Part shown: one piece after another, positions 1-7,995 of the stretch
How the letters are laid out: each line of letters opens with the position of its first letter
Numbering within the stretch: the first letter of the stretch is position 1
Source of the DNA: Akkermansia muciniphila
Lineage (GTDB): Bacteria > Verrucomicrobiota > Verrucomicrobiia > Verrucomicrobiales > Akkermansiaceae
Direction: 5' to 3'
Assembly (NCBI GenBank): GCA_945860285.1
Contig: CAMAQB010000003.1
Location: 21,920 to 85,919, forward strand
Length of the DNA stretch: 64,000 nucleotides
Notes under the pieces: generated by a model
Database searches by the model: none
What the model was told of the DNA's origin: nothing
Seen by the model: the letters and a program-made list of their open reading frames with translations, nothing else
Made by a program: the position numbers and the translations under genes

Positions 1-90
1 CTCTCGGGAAATCATGCGCGGATTGTCGAGTGGCAGAAGCAAAAAGGCATCGAACGCACGCGGCAAAACCGGCCCGACCTGCTGGAATAG
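1..90 (+). CDS. trmD: TrmD C-terminus (tRNA guanine-37 N1-methyltransferase), partial
   Basis: Frame 1 is open from the first base and ends at TAG (88-90), giving 29 residues. They include LSGNHARI, VEWQKQKGIERT and a final RPDLLE. This matches the usual end of TrmD, where a (L)LSGNHxxI-xxWR loop is followed by an RT-rich helix and a terminal RPDLL. TrmD methylates G37 of tRNAs from SAM and prevents +1 frameshifting. Only the last helix lies in the window; the catalytic knot is upstream of base 1. The neighbouring sixA is convergent, 12 bp away. The call rests on a short match but the motif is characteristic. Confidence 0.8.
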   Translation, partial: LSGNHARIVEWQKQKGIERTRQNRPDLLE

Positions 91-102
91 CCTGCCGACC
101 TT

Positions 103-612
103 TCAGTCGTCGGCGGGCAGTTCGTTGCGGTTGTTCACCGGTTGCATCAGGCGTTGGGGAATGATGAAACGCACGGTGCCCGAGCGGGACGGCGGCTTGA
201 CATCGAAAAGAATCAGCGAGCCCTTGCGGACCTCCACCGCGCCCGATTCACAGTTGGTGACCCAGGCGAGCAGCATCGAAAAATCGGGCTCGTGGCCGAC
301 GAGGCAAATGCGCTTGAATTCCTGGAACGCCGCCAGTTCGCGCAGTGCGACATCGGGGTGCATGCCGCTGGCCAGCCAGGGTTGCACGACCGCACCGGGT
401 AATTGCGCCGCCCGGCAAAAGTACTCGGCGGTTTGTTTGGCGCGGACCAGCGGGCTGGTGAGAACGATTTCGGGCAGGATGCCGGCAGCGCGGAGGAAGT
501 CTCCCGCTCTGCGCGATTGTTCTTCGCCCTTTGGCACAAGAGCGCGTGCGGCATCACCCTGGGGATGCCCGTGGGGCTCGGCTTTGCCATGGCGCAATAA
601 AATGATTTCCAT
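103..612 (-). CDS. sixA: SixA-type phosphohistidine phosphatase
   Basis: A 169-aa histidine-phosphatase (phosphoglycerate-mutase-fold) protein, close to the 161 aa of E. coli SixA. The catalytic RHG motif sits at residues 7-9, with His8 the expected nucleophile. SPLVRA at 53-58 supplies the second phosphate-binding arginine (Arg57). GHEPD at 106-110 carries the second catalytic histidine (His107). SixA enzymes remove phosphate from phosphohistidine on histidine kinases or on the PTS(Ntr) protein NPr. It lies 16 bp downstream of fabG on the same strand, so the two are probably co-transcribed. It is convergent with trmD. The substrate here is not determinable. Confidence 0.85.
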   Translation of the reverse strand: MEIILLRHGKAEPHGHPQGDAARALVPKGEEQSRRAGDFLRAAGILPEIVLTSPLVRAKQTAEYFCRAAQLPGAVVQPWLASGMHPDVALRELAAFQEFKRICLVGHEPDFSMLLAWVTNCESGAVEVRKGSLILFDVKPPSRSGTVRFIIPQRLMQPVNNRNELPADD

Positions 613-628
613 TGTTCGGGGGGGTGTT

Positions 629-1375
629 TCACATGGTCATGCCGCCATCAACCGCCAGCACCTGACCAGTGATGTAGCGCGCCTGCGGACCGGCTAAGAA
701 TAACACGGCTGCGGCAATGTCAGCGCATTCACCAAAACTGGCAAGGGGAATTTTCGTGAGCACCTGCTCGCGGACTTTTTCCGGAAGTTCGCCGGTCATG
801 TCGGTGGTGATGAAGCCCGGGGCGACGGCATTGCAGGTGACGGCGCGACCAGCCAGTTCGCGCGCCACTGCTTTGGTGAGGCCGATCAGTCCGGCTTTGC
901 TGGCCGAGTAGTTGGCCTGCCCCGCATTGCCGATCAGTCCGATCACCGAGGCGATGTTGATGATGCGCGGGTCCTCCGCTTTCATCAAGGTGCGCATGAA
1001 GGCCTTGACGGTGTTGAACGCGCCCTTGAGGTTGGTGTCGAGCACGGTGTTCCAGTCCTCCTCTTTCATGCGCATCAGCAATCCGTCGCGGGTGACACCG
1101 GCGTTGTTGACGAGGATGTTGACCGAGCCGAAGTCGGCAATGATGCGCGCCCCCAATTCCTGCACCGCTTCATGGTCGGCGACATCGACAGCATACGCCC
1201 GGGCCGATTCGGGATGGGAGGCGTTCAGTTCTTCGGCCACGGCACTGCAACTGGCCTGGGTGCGACTAACAACAGCCACCCGGGCACCTTGTTCGACAAA
1301 GGCTTTGGCAATCGCATGGCCGATCCCGCGACCGCCGCCGGTGACGACGGCAACTTTTCCTGCAAAACTCTGCAT
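629..1375 (-). CDS. fabG: 3-oxoacyl-[acyl-carrier-protein] reductase FabG
   Basis: A 248-aa short-chain dehydrogenase that performs the first reduction of the type II fatty-acid elongation cycle with NADPH. The Rossmann dinucleotide motif TGGGRGIG is at residues 12-19, NNAG at 90-93, the catalytic Asn at 115 (DTNLKGAF), Ser143, and Y-x3-K at Tyr156/Lys160. The protein ends DGGMTM, typical of FabG. I chose the ATG at 1375 because it gives the family length and the usual start just before GKVAVVTGG. The frame stays open to a TTG at 1411, which has an AAAGG six bases before it, so a 260-aa form is possible. Other SDR substrates cannot be excluded, but motif match and length favour FabG. Confidence 0.9.
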   Translation of the reverse strand: MQSFAGKVAVVTGGGRGIGHAIAKAFVEQGARVAVVSRTQASCSAVAEELNASHPESARAYAVDVADHEAVQELGARIIADFGSVNILVNNAGVTRDGLLMRMKEEDWNTVLDTNLKGAFNTVKAFMRTLMKAEDPRIINIASVIGLIGNAGQANYSASKAGLIGLTKAVARELAGRAVTCNAVAPGFITTDMTGELPEKVREQVLTKIPLASFGECADIAAAVLFLAGPQARYITGQVLAVDGGMTM

Positions 1376-1864
1376 GGGCGAAATTTGCCCCATTTTCGGT
1401 GTCGCCGTCAAAGCAAACCTTTGCTAACTTGTGCGCGTGCGCAATTCGCATTGCCGAACACCACGGGAAGAAAACTGCGCGGAATACCCGTCGCGCAAAC
1501 CCACCCTCAACGGCGCAACTTCGCAGCCAGGGGCGGAGCCACGCCTGGCCCACGGTCTGCGGCGATCAAGCCAGGGAAAGGATTGACAAGAAATGTTGTA
1601 ATCAAAAGGCGGGGAACGAACTCCGGGTGTTCCGGTGGGGGACGTTCGCGGATCACCCTCACGTGATCTCCCTTCACCCCGCGCTCTCCTGCGCCAACAA
1701 CGCCGGTGAGTCAGGAAGGATTACCCGTCAACCATCCTGCCCCCAGATCGCCAGGGACAGCGATCTTTGCATTTGAGCATCTCCCTGGTTTGATCGCCGT
1801 GAGGATTTACACGGATACTTTTGATTTGAATCACCAGTAGAGTTTTACATAACCTTATGCGCGA

Positions 1865-2095
1865 CAGTAGATCGGCATTGGCGTGAAATGTGATTGCAAG
1901 AGGGTGAGGCGCGATTGCTATGGGGGGAATCACTCCGGTTCCTGCCAGTTCGATCCTTGAAGGAGGACGCCCGCAACAACCTGGGCTTCCGCCCCGCAGC
2001 TCCCCGCATTTCGATGGGGGGAGCACTGATCTCGCCAACGGCGTGAACGTTGATAGCGAAGGGTGAAATCCCCATAGGGAATTCACTCTGGTATC
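1865..2095. repeat. Imperfect direct repeat of about 70 bp, two copies
   Basis: Copy A (about 1865-1940) and copy B (about 2024-2095) share, in the same order, a GGCGTGAA core, a GAxxGGGTGA segment, an ATxGGGxGAAT/ATAGGGAATTC segment and a CACTCYGGT end, with small gaps between. A GC-rich 80-bp spacer separates them. The similarity is visible by eye but imperfect. Possible explanations are a dispersed intergenic repeat family or remnants of a decayed element. Confidence 0.4.
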
Positions 2096-2244
2096 ATACC
2101 GTAAAAAAATGAAGCGCTCCCCAACGGCGGTGGACGGAACGATGATCTGATGTGCCGCATGGTTTTGAATGGAATTCACATGTTCATTTCGCAGCTATTC
2201 CGTGCACCCATGCAGGGCGCGGGAAAATGGCGGGGCATATTCCA

Positions 2245-2292
2245 GGGTGCCTCCCGGCACCCTTCGTTATCACCGTTGGCCCTGTTCGGGCC
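2245..2292 (+). other. Two tandem hairpins in the guaB leader
   Basis: Hairpin 1 (2245-2262) pairs GGGTGCC with GGCACCC around a 4-nt loop. Hairpin 2 (2278-2292) pairs GGCCC with GGGCC around TGTTC. A weaker TGGC/GCCA stem follows near 2330-2342. None is followed by a T-run, so they do not look like intrinsic terminators. They lie 100-150 bp upstream of the guaB start and could be leader-RNA structure. Confidence 0.35.
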
Positions 2293-2394
2293 ATTTGCCA
2301 TTGATCCTTTGTGTCACGATCAGCTCAGTTGGCTGTCAGCCACTGATGAAAAATTTGCCCTTGTCAGCCGGGGGATTTTTCGATTCCATCGCTC

Positions 2395-3849
2395 ATGGCA
2401 GACTTCCCTTTAGCTTTTTCGTTCGATGACATTTTGCTTGTCCCCGCGCGCAGTGCCATTTTGCCCGCGGATGCATCGATTGATACGATGCTGAGCAAGG
2501 ACATTTCCTTGAGAATCCCGGTCGTTTCAGCGGCAATGGATACGGTTTCGGAGTCGGAACTCGCGATCGCGCTCGCCCGTGAGGGCGGCATGGGGGTAAT
2601 CCACCGCGCGTGCCCGATCGAGGAACAGGCGGCGATGGTTTCGCGGGTGAAACGTTCGGAAAACGCGGTAATTTTGAAGCCGTTCACTTTTCGCAAGGAT
2701 CAATCAGTCGATGACGTGCGCCGGGTTATGGAGGAGCAGGGGTTTTCCGGCTTTCCGGTTGTCGATGCTGATGGTCATCTCGAGGGCATGGTCACGGGTC
2801 GCGACGTACGCTACATCGAGCGCATCGATGTTCTGGTGGCCGATGTGATGACGCCCCGCGACCGGTTGGTCACCGCCCCGCCGAACATGGAACTGGAGGA
2901 GGCTCGGCGGATTCTTTATAAAAACCGTATTGAAAAACTTCCTTTGGTCGATGAGCAGAACCGGTTGGTGGGATTGATCACCGGTTCTGACATCGAAAAG
3001 CGTATTACTTTCACCAATGCCGCCAAAGACCCCAATGGGCAGTTGCGCTGTGGTGCTGCGGTTGGTGTCGGGCCGGAATACCTCGAGCGGGCCCAGGCGA
3101 TGATTGCTGCAGGCGCCGATGCTTTGTTTATCGATGCTGCCACTGGTCATACCGACCGGGTGCTGGAGGTGATTAGTCGTTTGCGCGAACTTTCCGATCG
3201 TCCCGTCATTGCGGGCAATGTTGTCACTGAGGCCGGCGCGCGCGACCTAGTCTCCGCTGGCGCAGGGGCGATCAAGGTCGGCATCGGCCCCGGTTCCATT
3301 TGCACAACGAGGGTGATCTCGGGTGTGGGCATGCCGCAGTTCACGGCTATTCGCAACGTTGCGGATCACTGTCATGAACACGGCGTGAAAGTCATTGCTG
3401 ATGGCGGAATCCGCTATTCAGGCGACATCGTCAAGGCGCTTGCCGCGGGTGCTGATTTGGTGATGCTGGGCTCGCTGCTCGCTGGCACGCGAGAGAGCCC
3501 TGGTCAGACGGTTCATTCACAGGGCCGTCGTTTCAAAACCTACCGCGGCATGGGCTCGCTCGGGGCAATGCGCAAGGGCGCGGGCGACCGCTACGGCCAG
3601 AACAGCTCAGGCAAACTTGTGCCCGAGGGCGTCGAAGCCCGCGTGCCTTACAAAGGACCGATTTCCGATGTGATCTTCCAGCTAATGGGTGGGTTGCGCT
3701 CCGGCATGGGTTATGTCGGCGCACCGAATCTTGAAGCCTTGCGCCGCGATGCCACGTTCGTGAGAATCACTGCCGGAGGGCTTCGCGAAAGTCACGTGCA
3801 CGATGTCGTGCTTACTGAAGAGCCGACCAATTATCAGCCGATGAGCTGA
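2395..3849 (+). CDS. guaB: Inosine-5'-monophosphate dehydrogenase
   Basis: A 484-aa IMP dehydrogenase that oxidises IMP to XMP with NAD+, the first committed step of GMP synthesis. The TIM barrel starts with [11 protein letters not shown] (residues 8-18). Two CBS domains are inserted at about 95-205 and could bind purine nucleotides. The active-site loop [11 protein letters not shown] is at 296-306 with catalytic Cys303. The flap [11 protein letters not shown] and a complete C-terminus are present. Length is normal (E. coli 488 aa). The ATG at 2395 has no clear Shine-Dalgarno sequence but fits the family N-terminus. guaA follows 30 bp downstream, so the two form a guanine-nucleotide operon. 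Confidence 0.97.
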   Translation: MADFPLAFSFDDILLVPARSAILPADASIDTMLSKDISLRIPVVSAAMDTVSESELAIALAREGGMGVIHRACPIEEQAAMVSRVKRSENAVILKPFTFRKDQSVDDVRRVMEEQGFSGFPVVDADGHLEGMVTGRDVRYIERIDVLVADVMTPRDRLVTAPPNMELEEARRILYKNRIEKLPLVDEQNRLVGLITGSDIEKRITFTNAAKDPNGQLRCGAAVGVGPEYLERAQAMIAAGADALFIDAATGHTDRVLEVISRLRELSDRPVIAGNVVTEAGARDLVSAGAGAIKVGIGPGSICTTRVISGVGMPQFTAIRNVADHCHEHGVKVIADGGIRYSGDIVKALAAGADLVMLGSLLAGTRESPGQTVHSQGRRFKTYRGMGSLGAMRKGAGDRYGQNSSGKLVPEGVEARVPYKGPISDVIFQLMGGLRSGMGYVGAPNLEALRRDATFVRITAGGLRESHVHDVVLTEEPTNYQPMS

Positions 3850-3879
3850 GCTGCAGGATATAATATTTACGTTAAAAAA

Positions 3880-5403
3880 ATGACAAAACATCATCACGTA
3901 GCAGTCCTCGATTTCGGTTCGCAATACACGCAGTTGATTGTGCGCAAAGTCCGCGAGTTGGGATGTTTCGCTCATCTGTATGCGCCCGAAGATATTGAAG
4001 AGGTCGGCGAACCAGGTGCCATCATTCTTTCTGGTGGCCCCCGTAGCACCAGTGATCCGGATGCTCCCGACATCGATTTTGAAAAGCTGAAATCCTTCGG
4101 CGTACCGGTGCTGGGTGTTTGTTACGGCATGCAGTTGCTCAATATCAAATTCGGCGGCACTGTACACGCGAGTAACCGCCGCGAGTATGGTCCCGCCGAA
4201 CTTACACCGCAATCGCGCACGGGACTCTACGAAGGGCTGTCGCCCTCGTCGCAGGTGTGGATGAGCCATTCCGACACCGTGGATGTGCTGCCGCCTGACA
4301 CCAAAGTGCTGGCTGTCAATCAGCACGGCACGCCGGTTTCGCTGCAATGGAGCGATCGCTTTTACGGCATCCAGTTTCACCCCGAGGTCACACACAGTCA
4401 TGAGGGCTTGCGCATCCTGCACAACTTTCTGCTCACCGCAGCAGAACTGCAACCGTTTCACATCGAAGATTTCAAGCGCGAGATGATCGAGGGCATCCGT
4501 AAAACGGTCGGTGATCGCCAGTGCGTCTGCGGTGTGTCCGGCGGCGTCGACAGCACTGTGCTCGCTGTTCTCCTGAAAGAGGCCGGTGTGAAGGTGCGGG
4601 CGATTTTCGTCGATCATGGATTGATGCGTTTGAACGAAGGCGACGAGGTTCGCAACAACTTCCACCGCATGGGGGTGGAGATCGAGACCGTGGACTGCGC
4701 GGATCTTTTTCTATCGAAACTCGCCGGCGTCGATGATCCGGAAGAGAAACGGAAAATCATCGGCAATTTGTTTATCGATGTTTTTTGGAACACCGTCGGC
4801 AATGCCGAAATGCTCGCCCAGGGGACCTTGTATCCCGATGTGATCGAGAGCGCCTCGAACGCAAAATCGAAGGCATCGAAAATCAAAACCCATCACAACC
4901 GCGTCGACCGCATCCTCGAACTGCAGGCACAGGGCAAGGTGCTGGAGCCGCTGGCGGAATTGTTCAAGGACGAGGTGCGCGAACTGGGGAAATCGCTGGG
5001 CATTGCCGAAGACATTTTGCAGCGTCATCCGTTCCCCGGCCCCGGACTTGCCGTGCGCTGCCCGGGCGAGGTGACCGCGGAAAAACTGCGCATCATCCGC
5101 GAGTGCGATGCGATCTTCATCAATCAACTCAAGGAGGACGGCTGGTATGACCGCGTCTGGCAGGCCTATGCTGGCTTGATTCCCGTGAAAACCGTCGGGG
5201 TGAAAGGCGATGAGCGCTCCTACGAGTGGGCCACCAACCTGCGCGCCGTGGTCAGCGAGGATGCGATGACCGCCGACTGGGTCGACCTGCCCTACAGCCT
5301 GCTGCGCAAAGCCAGCCATCGCATTCTCAACGAAGTCAAGGGCATCAACCGGGTACTCTATGACATATCCACCAAGCCGCCCGCCAGCATCGAGTGGGAA
5401 TGA
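3880..5403 (+). CDS. guaA: GMP synthase (glutamine-hydrolysing)
   Basis: A 507-aa enzyme that converts XMP to GMP using ATP and glutamine ammonia. The class I amidotransferase domain has its nucleophile in GVCYGMQ (Cys81) and the rest of the triad in HPEVTHS (His168, Glu170). The ATP-pyrophosphatase domain has the P-loop SGGVDST at 220-226. The dimerisation domain ends KPPASIEWE, the typical GuaA terminus. Length is that of the family. It is 30 bp behind guaB. That gap holds a perfect TATAAT (3859-3864) but no matching -35, so a secondary promoter is only a possibility. The start has a run of A upstream and no Shine-Dalgarno motif. Confidence 0.97.
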   Translation: MTKHHHVAVLDFGSQYTQLIVRKVRELGCFAHLYAPEDIEEVGEPGAIILSGGPRSTSDPDAPDIDFEKLKSFGVPVLGVCYGMQLLNIKFGGTVHASNRREYGPAELTPQSRTGLYEGLSPSSQVWMSHSDTVDVLPPDTKVLAVNQHGTPVSLQWSDRFYGIQFHPEVTHSHEGLRILHNFLLTAAELQPFHIEDFKREMIEGIRKTVGDRQCVCGVSGGVDSTVLAVLLKEAGVKVRAIFVDHGLMRLNEGDEVRNNFHRMGVEIETVDCADLFLSKLAGVDDPEEKRKIIGNLFIDVFWNTVGNAEMLAQGTLYPDVIESASNAKSKASKIKTHHNRVDRILELQAQGKVLEPLAELFKDEVRELGKSLGIAEDILQRHPFPGPGLAVRCPGEVTAEKLRIIRECDAIFINQLKEDGWYDRVWQAYAGLIPVKTVGVKGDERSYEWATNLRAVVSEDAMTADWVDLPYSLLRKASHRILNEVKGINRVLYDISTKPPASIEWE

Positions 5404-5470
5404 GTTGGCCAGTTGTTTGAGGGTTCGCGGATTTTGTAACGAAAGATGGCACGCATACTGCTTGATTCGG

Positions 5471-5485
5471 TGCGTAGATTACGCA
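5471..5485. promoter_or_regulatory. 15-bp perfect inverted repeat, candidate LysR-type operator
   Basis: TGCGTA, a 3-bp spacer GAT, and TACGCA form a perfect 6+3+6 palindrome. It sits 8 bp before the preferred start (5494) of the LysR-type HTH protein. LysR-family regulators commonly bind interrupted palindromes of about this size (T-N11-A boxes) and repress their own gene. The position would let a bound protein block the start region. Function is inferred. Confidence 0.55.
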
Positions 5486-5493
5486 ACCCTCCC

Positions 5494-5781
5494 ATGAGTC
5501 GGAACATGCCTGAAATACGCCAAGTGCTTGCATTTGTGGCGATCGTGGAGACGGGTAGTTTCACCCTGGCCGCGAAGAAATTGAATCTGACGCAGTCGGC
5601 CATCAGTCATTCGCTGCGTTCGCTCGAGGATTCGCTCGACGCGCGATTGTTGGATCGCAAAGGCAAGAGCCACCGGCTCACGGCATCCGGCGAAATTTTT
5701 CTCAAGCACTGCCACGCCGTCATCAATGAGTTGGATACCGCGATGACCCGGATGAATGCCATGCCGAAGAAAGCCGGTTGA
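5494..5781 (+). CDS. HTH-only LysR-type DNA-binding protein
   Basis: About 95 aa. Residues from about 5 to 65 form a clear LysR-type winged helix-turn-helix: FVAIVETGSFTLAAKKLN, LTQSAISHSLRSLE, then the wing RLLDRKGKSHRLTASGE. A short helix corresponds to the usual linker helix and the protein then ends. The roughly 200-residue effector-binding domain of normal LysR regulators is absent. No leftover coding for it is visible before the convergent rarD gene, which ends 18 bp away. It is therefore either a natural stand-alone domain or a truncated regulator. Alternative starts are 5446 and 5506. I chose 5494 because the longer form would place the perfect palindrome at 5471-5485 inside the gene. 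Confidence 0.75.
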   Translation: MSRNMPEIRQVLAFVAIVETGSFTLAAKKLNLTQSAISHSLRSLEDSLDARLLDRKGKSHRLTASGEIFLKHCHAVINELDTAMTRMNAMPKKAG

Positions 5782-5799
5782 GGGTGCCGCGGTCGGGTT

Positions 5800-6696
5800 T
5801 CAGACACTGACGGCGGTGGATCTTTTCCAGCTTGAGAATCCGTAGAGAGCGATGGCAAGCCAGATCAGGGCGAACGAGACGGTGCGCTCCGGGGTCATGG
5901 GTTCGTGATAAATCCGCCAAGCGACGAGCCATTGCAGTGTCGGACTCAGAAATTGCAGGATGCCCAGAGTGGTCAGCGGGATATTCCTGGTGGCGTGACC
6001 AAAAAGCAACAGCGGTGTGCTGGTGGCGACTCCCGTGAACATCAACAACAGACTCTGTTGATTGAAATTCGCGAGAGTGCTGGTGATCGTGGGTGGCACG
6101 ACACACAGCCAGACCAGCGCGATGGGCGTGAGCAACAGGGTTTCGATGCCGAGTCCCGGCAGCGATGAAAGCGGGGATTTTTTACGAACCACGGCGTAGA
6201 GTGAAAATGTCAGAGCGAGAGTCAGTGCGACCCACGGAAACCCGTGCACGCCGTGAAATTGGCAGGCCACGCCGAGCAGGGCGATGGCGATGGAGATTTT
6301 CTGGCCCCGCGAGTGGGTTTCCCCGAACAGGCAGTAGCCGAACAGCATGTTCACGAAGGGATTGAGATAGTAACCGAGAGAGGTTTCGAGAATCCGTTCC
6401 TGCAATGTGGCCCACACATAGAGCAGCCAGTTGGCCGCAAGCAGAAGGCCGGAAAGCAGATGCCAAATGAAGATTTTCGGATTACCGAGCTGCCGCCAGG
6501 TGGCAGCCGCGTTTTTCTGCAGTGCGAGAATGCTCCACAGGACCAGCACCGACCAGATCGTGCGGTGCGCGATGATGCTGGTGGCGGGCAGCCCTTGCAG
6601 GCATTTCCAGAACATCGGCAACACGCCCCAGAGAAAAAACGCCCCGAGCGCCGAAAGGATTCCTTCCGGCGGCGTTCGTGGCGATGACTTGGACAC
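5800..6696 (-). CDS. rarD: RarD-type EamA (DMT superfamily) transporter
   Basis: A 298-aa polytopic inner-membrane protein with about ten hydrophobic helices. The start GILSALGAFFLWGVLPMFWK matches RarD (GxxxxxxAyxlWGllPlYwk). ANWLLYVWA, GYYLNPFVNMLFG and QFLSPTLQWLVA are further RarD-type motifs. The RarD family is annotated as chloramphenicol-sensitive-protein type DMT permeases, but substrates are poorly known. It begins with GTG at 6696, 24 bp after the nitroreductase gene, and is the last gene of a three-gene minus-strand operon. It is convergent with the LysR-type gene. Confidence 0.88.
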   Translation of the reverse strand: MSKSSPRTPPEGILSALGAFFLWGVLPMFWKCLQGLPATSIIAHRTIWSVLVLWSILALQKNAAATWRQLGNPKIFIWHLLSGLLLAANWLLYVWATLQERILETSLGYYLNPFVNMLFGYCLFGETHSRGQKISIAIALLGVACQFHGVHGFPWVALTLALTFSLYAVVRKKSPLSSLPGLGIETLLLTPIALVWLCVVPPTITSTLANFNQQSLLLMFTGVATSTPLLLFGHATRNIPLTTLGILQFLSPTLQWLVAWRIYHEPMTPERTVSFALIWLAIALYGFSSWKRSTAVSV

Positions 6697-6720
6697 AGAG
6701 GCGTTTCGCAGGCTCGATGT

Positions 6721-7371
6721 TTATCGCAGGACGCTGACAACCTGCTCCAGGGGAAAACGCGCCTTGGCGGCGTTTGCGTACTTGTCGCTTTCACAGCGGT
6801 AGCCGAGCGCGCAGGCGACGACCGTGCGATAGCCGGTGTTCTTTAGCGAAAGTGTTAGATCGTAGCCTTCGGGCGACATTCCTTCCATCGGACAGGAGTC
6901 GACCCCGAGCACCGCGGCCGATGTCATCAACTGGCCGAGTGCGATGTAAACCTGCCGGGTGCTCCACTGGAGCAGTTGATCGTCGCTCATCGCCGTGACG
7001 AATTGCATGATCATGCCTTGCAATGGGGCAAGTTTCTCAAGAGGGGTCGATTGCGTTTTTGCGAGGCATTCGATCCATTCCTGCACGTCGGTGGCATCGA
7101 TTTTCTCCTTCACGGCCAGCACAATGAAATGCGAGGCATCGGTGACTTGCGCCTGCCCCCATGAATGGTTGCGTAGTTCCTCGCGCAATCCGGGATTTTC
7201 AACGACAATGAATTTCCAAGGCTGCAAGCCAAAGGATGAGGGGCTGAGGTGAAGCGACTCGATCAATGAAGAGATGAGTTCGGCAGGCAGTTTTTTTGCA
7301 GCGTCGAATGATTTCGTGGCATAGCGCCATTGCAGCGCGTCGATGAGTTGGGTGTGGGATATGTGATTCAT
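6721..7371 (-). CDS. NAD(P)H-dependent nitroreductase-family flavoprotein
   Basis: A 216-aa FMN-dependent oxidoreductase of the nitroreductase fold (NfsB-like length). FMN-binding features are RYATKSFD near residues 16-23, LSPSSFGLQPWKFIVV near 41-56, and the C-terminal VVACALGYR segment. SCPMEGM near 150 matches the NfsB-type region that contacts the flavin. Such enzymes reduce quinones or nitro compounds in the cytoplasm; the physiological substrate is unclear. Its ATG overlaps the stop of the upstream rhodanese gene (ATGA), so the two are translationally coupled, and rarD follows. Confidence 0.88.
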   Translation of the reverse strand: MNHISHTQLIDALQWRYATKSFDAAKKLPAELISSLIESLHLSPSSFGLQPWKFIVVENPGLREELRNHSWGQAQVTDASHFIVLAVKEKIDATDVQEWIECLAKTQSTPLEKLAPLQGMIMQFVTAMSDDQLLQWSTRQVYIALGQLMTSAAVLGVDSCPMEGMSPEGYDLTLSLKNTGYRTVVACALGYRCESDKYANAAKARFPLEQVVSVLR

Positions 7372-7910
7372 GATTCGATTTCGATTTGATAACGGGGGAG
7401 AGCAGGGTCGATTTCACGACTCCAGGCATCGATGCCACCCCGCATCACCCGGGTATTTTTCATGCCGTGGCCCAAAAACCACGCGCAGGTATCGAGCGCG
7501 TTTTTGCCGAGGTGATCATATATAATGATTTCCTGATCGGGATTGTCCGCGAACAATTGCCGCTGCAGATCCTGGGTGAGAAAATGGCTGCCTGCGATCG
7601 CCACCGCCTCGTGTTCCTCTCGCGTGCGGCAGTCGAGCAGCACCGGCGGAGGGTTATTTGCAAGGCGCGATTTCACCTCCTGAACGGGAATGAGTAGTGA
7701 CAGGTCGTGCTCGTGGGCCGCCTTCAGATGGTCGATCATTTCCTGCGGGGGAATGTCGCCGCTGCGCGCGCAAAGAGACGACAGGGCTTCTTCGGCGGGG
7801 AAACCGCACGACTGGCAACCGCCGAGGTGGTAGCGTGCGAACAATGCCCGCCGGGCACCTGGATAGGCGGCGAGAATTTCTCCCATGCTGGTTTCCGGCG
7901 TGATCTTCAT
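7368..7910 (-). CDS. Rhodanese-like protein with N-terminal CxxC domain; catalytic Cys missing
   Basis: 180 aa. The N-terminal 70 residues resemble the small helical DUF1858/ScdA-N type domain, with a GGCQSCGFP cluster (Cys32, Cys35). Residues from about 75 to 170 form a rhodanese domain: VQEVKSRL, VLLDCRTREEHEAVAIAGSHF, then MRGGIDAW. The position of the usual active-site cysteine (the YC-x-x-G loop) reads IIYDHLGKNALD, with Asp132 in place of Cys. It should therefore lack classic sulfurtransferase activity. It may act as a binding or redox domain through the CxxC pair. It is first in the operon with the nitroreductase and rarD. Confidence 0.8.
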   Translation of the reverse strand: MKITPETSMGEILAAYPGARRALFARYHLGGCQSCGFPAEEALSSLCARSGDIPPQEMIDHLKAAHEHDLSLLIPVQEVKSRLANNPPPVLLDCRTREEHEAVAIAGSHFLTQDLQRQLFADNPDQEIIIYDHLGKNALDTCAWFLGHGMKNTRVMRGGIDAWSREIDPALPRYQIEIES

Positions 7911-7995
7911 TGATTGATGCGAGCCACCGTAGCGGTGAAATCAAAATTTTCCACTGTTTCCCATCGATGAATTGTGTCATGCTGTCTCCCCGACC

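Larger units (their letters stand above)
1376..2394. other. About 1 kb without a convincing gene, between fabG and guaB
   Basis: This stretch separates divergent fabG (-) and guaB (+). Open frames inside it have no recognisable domain, show low-complexity Pro/Ser/Arg composition and overlap on both strands, so I do not call them genes. It contains an imperfect direct repeat (1865-1940 and 2024-2095) and compact hairpins at 2245-2262 and 2278-2292. I looked for tRNA, tmRNA, RNase P, SRP and 6S RNA signatures by eye and saw none. It is long for this otherwise compact window. Confidence 0.5.

Noticed and set aside
1583..1611. TTGACA at 1583-1588 as a promoter
   Set aside because: No acceptable -10 is found 15-19 bp downstream and no gene starts nearby.
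1951..1965. AGTTCGATCC resembling a tRNA T-loop
   Set aside because: The flanking bases do not form acceptor, D or anticodon stems.
1721..2179. 152-aa open frame on the minus strand in the fabG-guaB gap
   Set aside because: Composition is low-complexity Pro/Ser/Arg, no domain is recognisable, and it runs through the imperfect direct repeat. It looks like chance reading of repeat DNA.
3682..4665. 327-aa open frame opposite guaA
   Set aside because: It is antisense to highly conserved guaB/guaA sequence and has no homology pattern; long shadow frames are expected opposite GC-rich genes.
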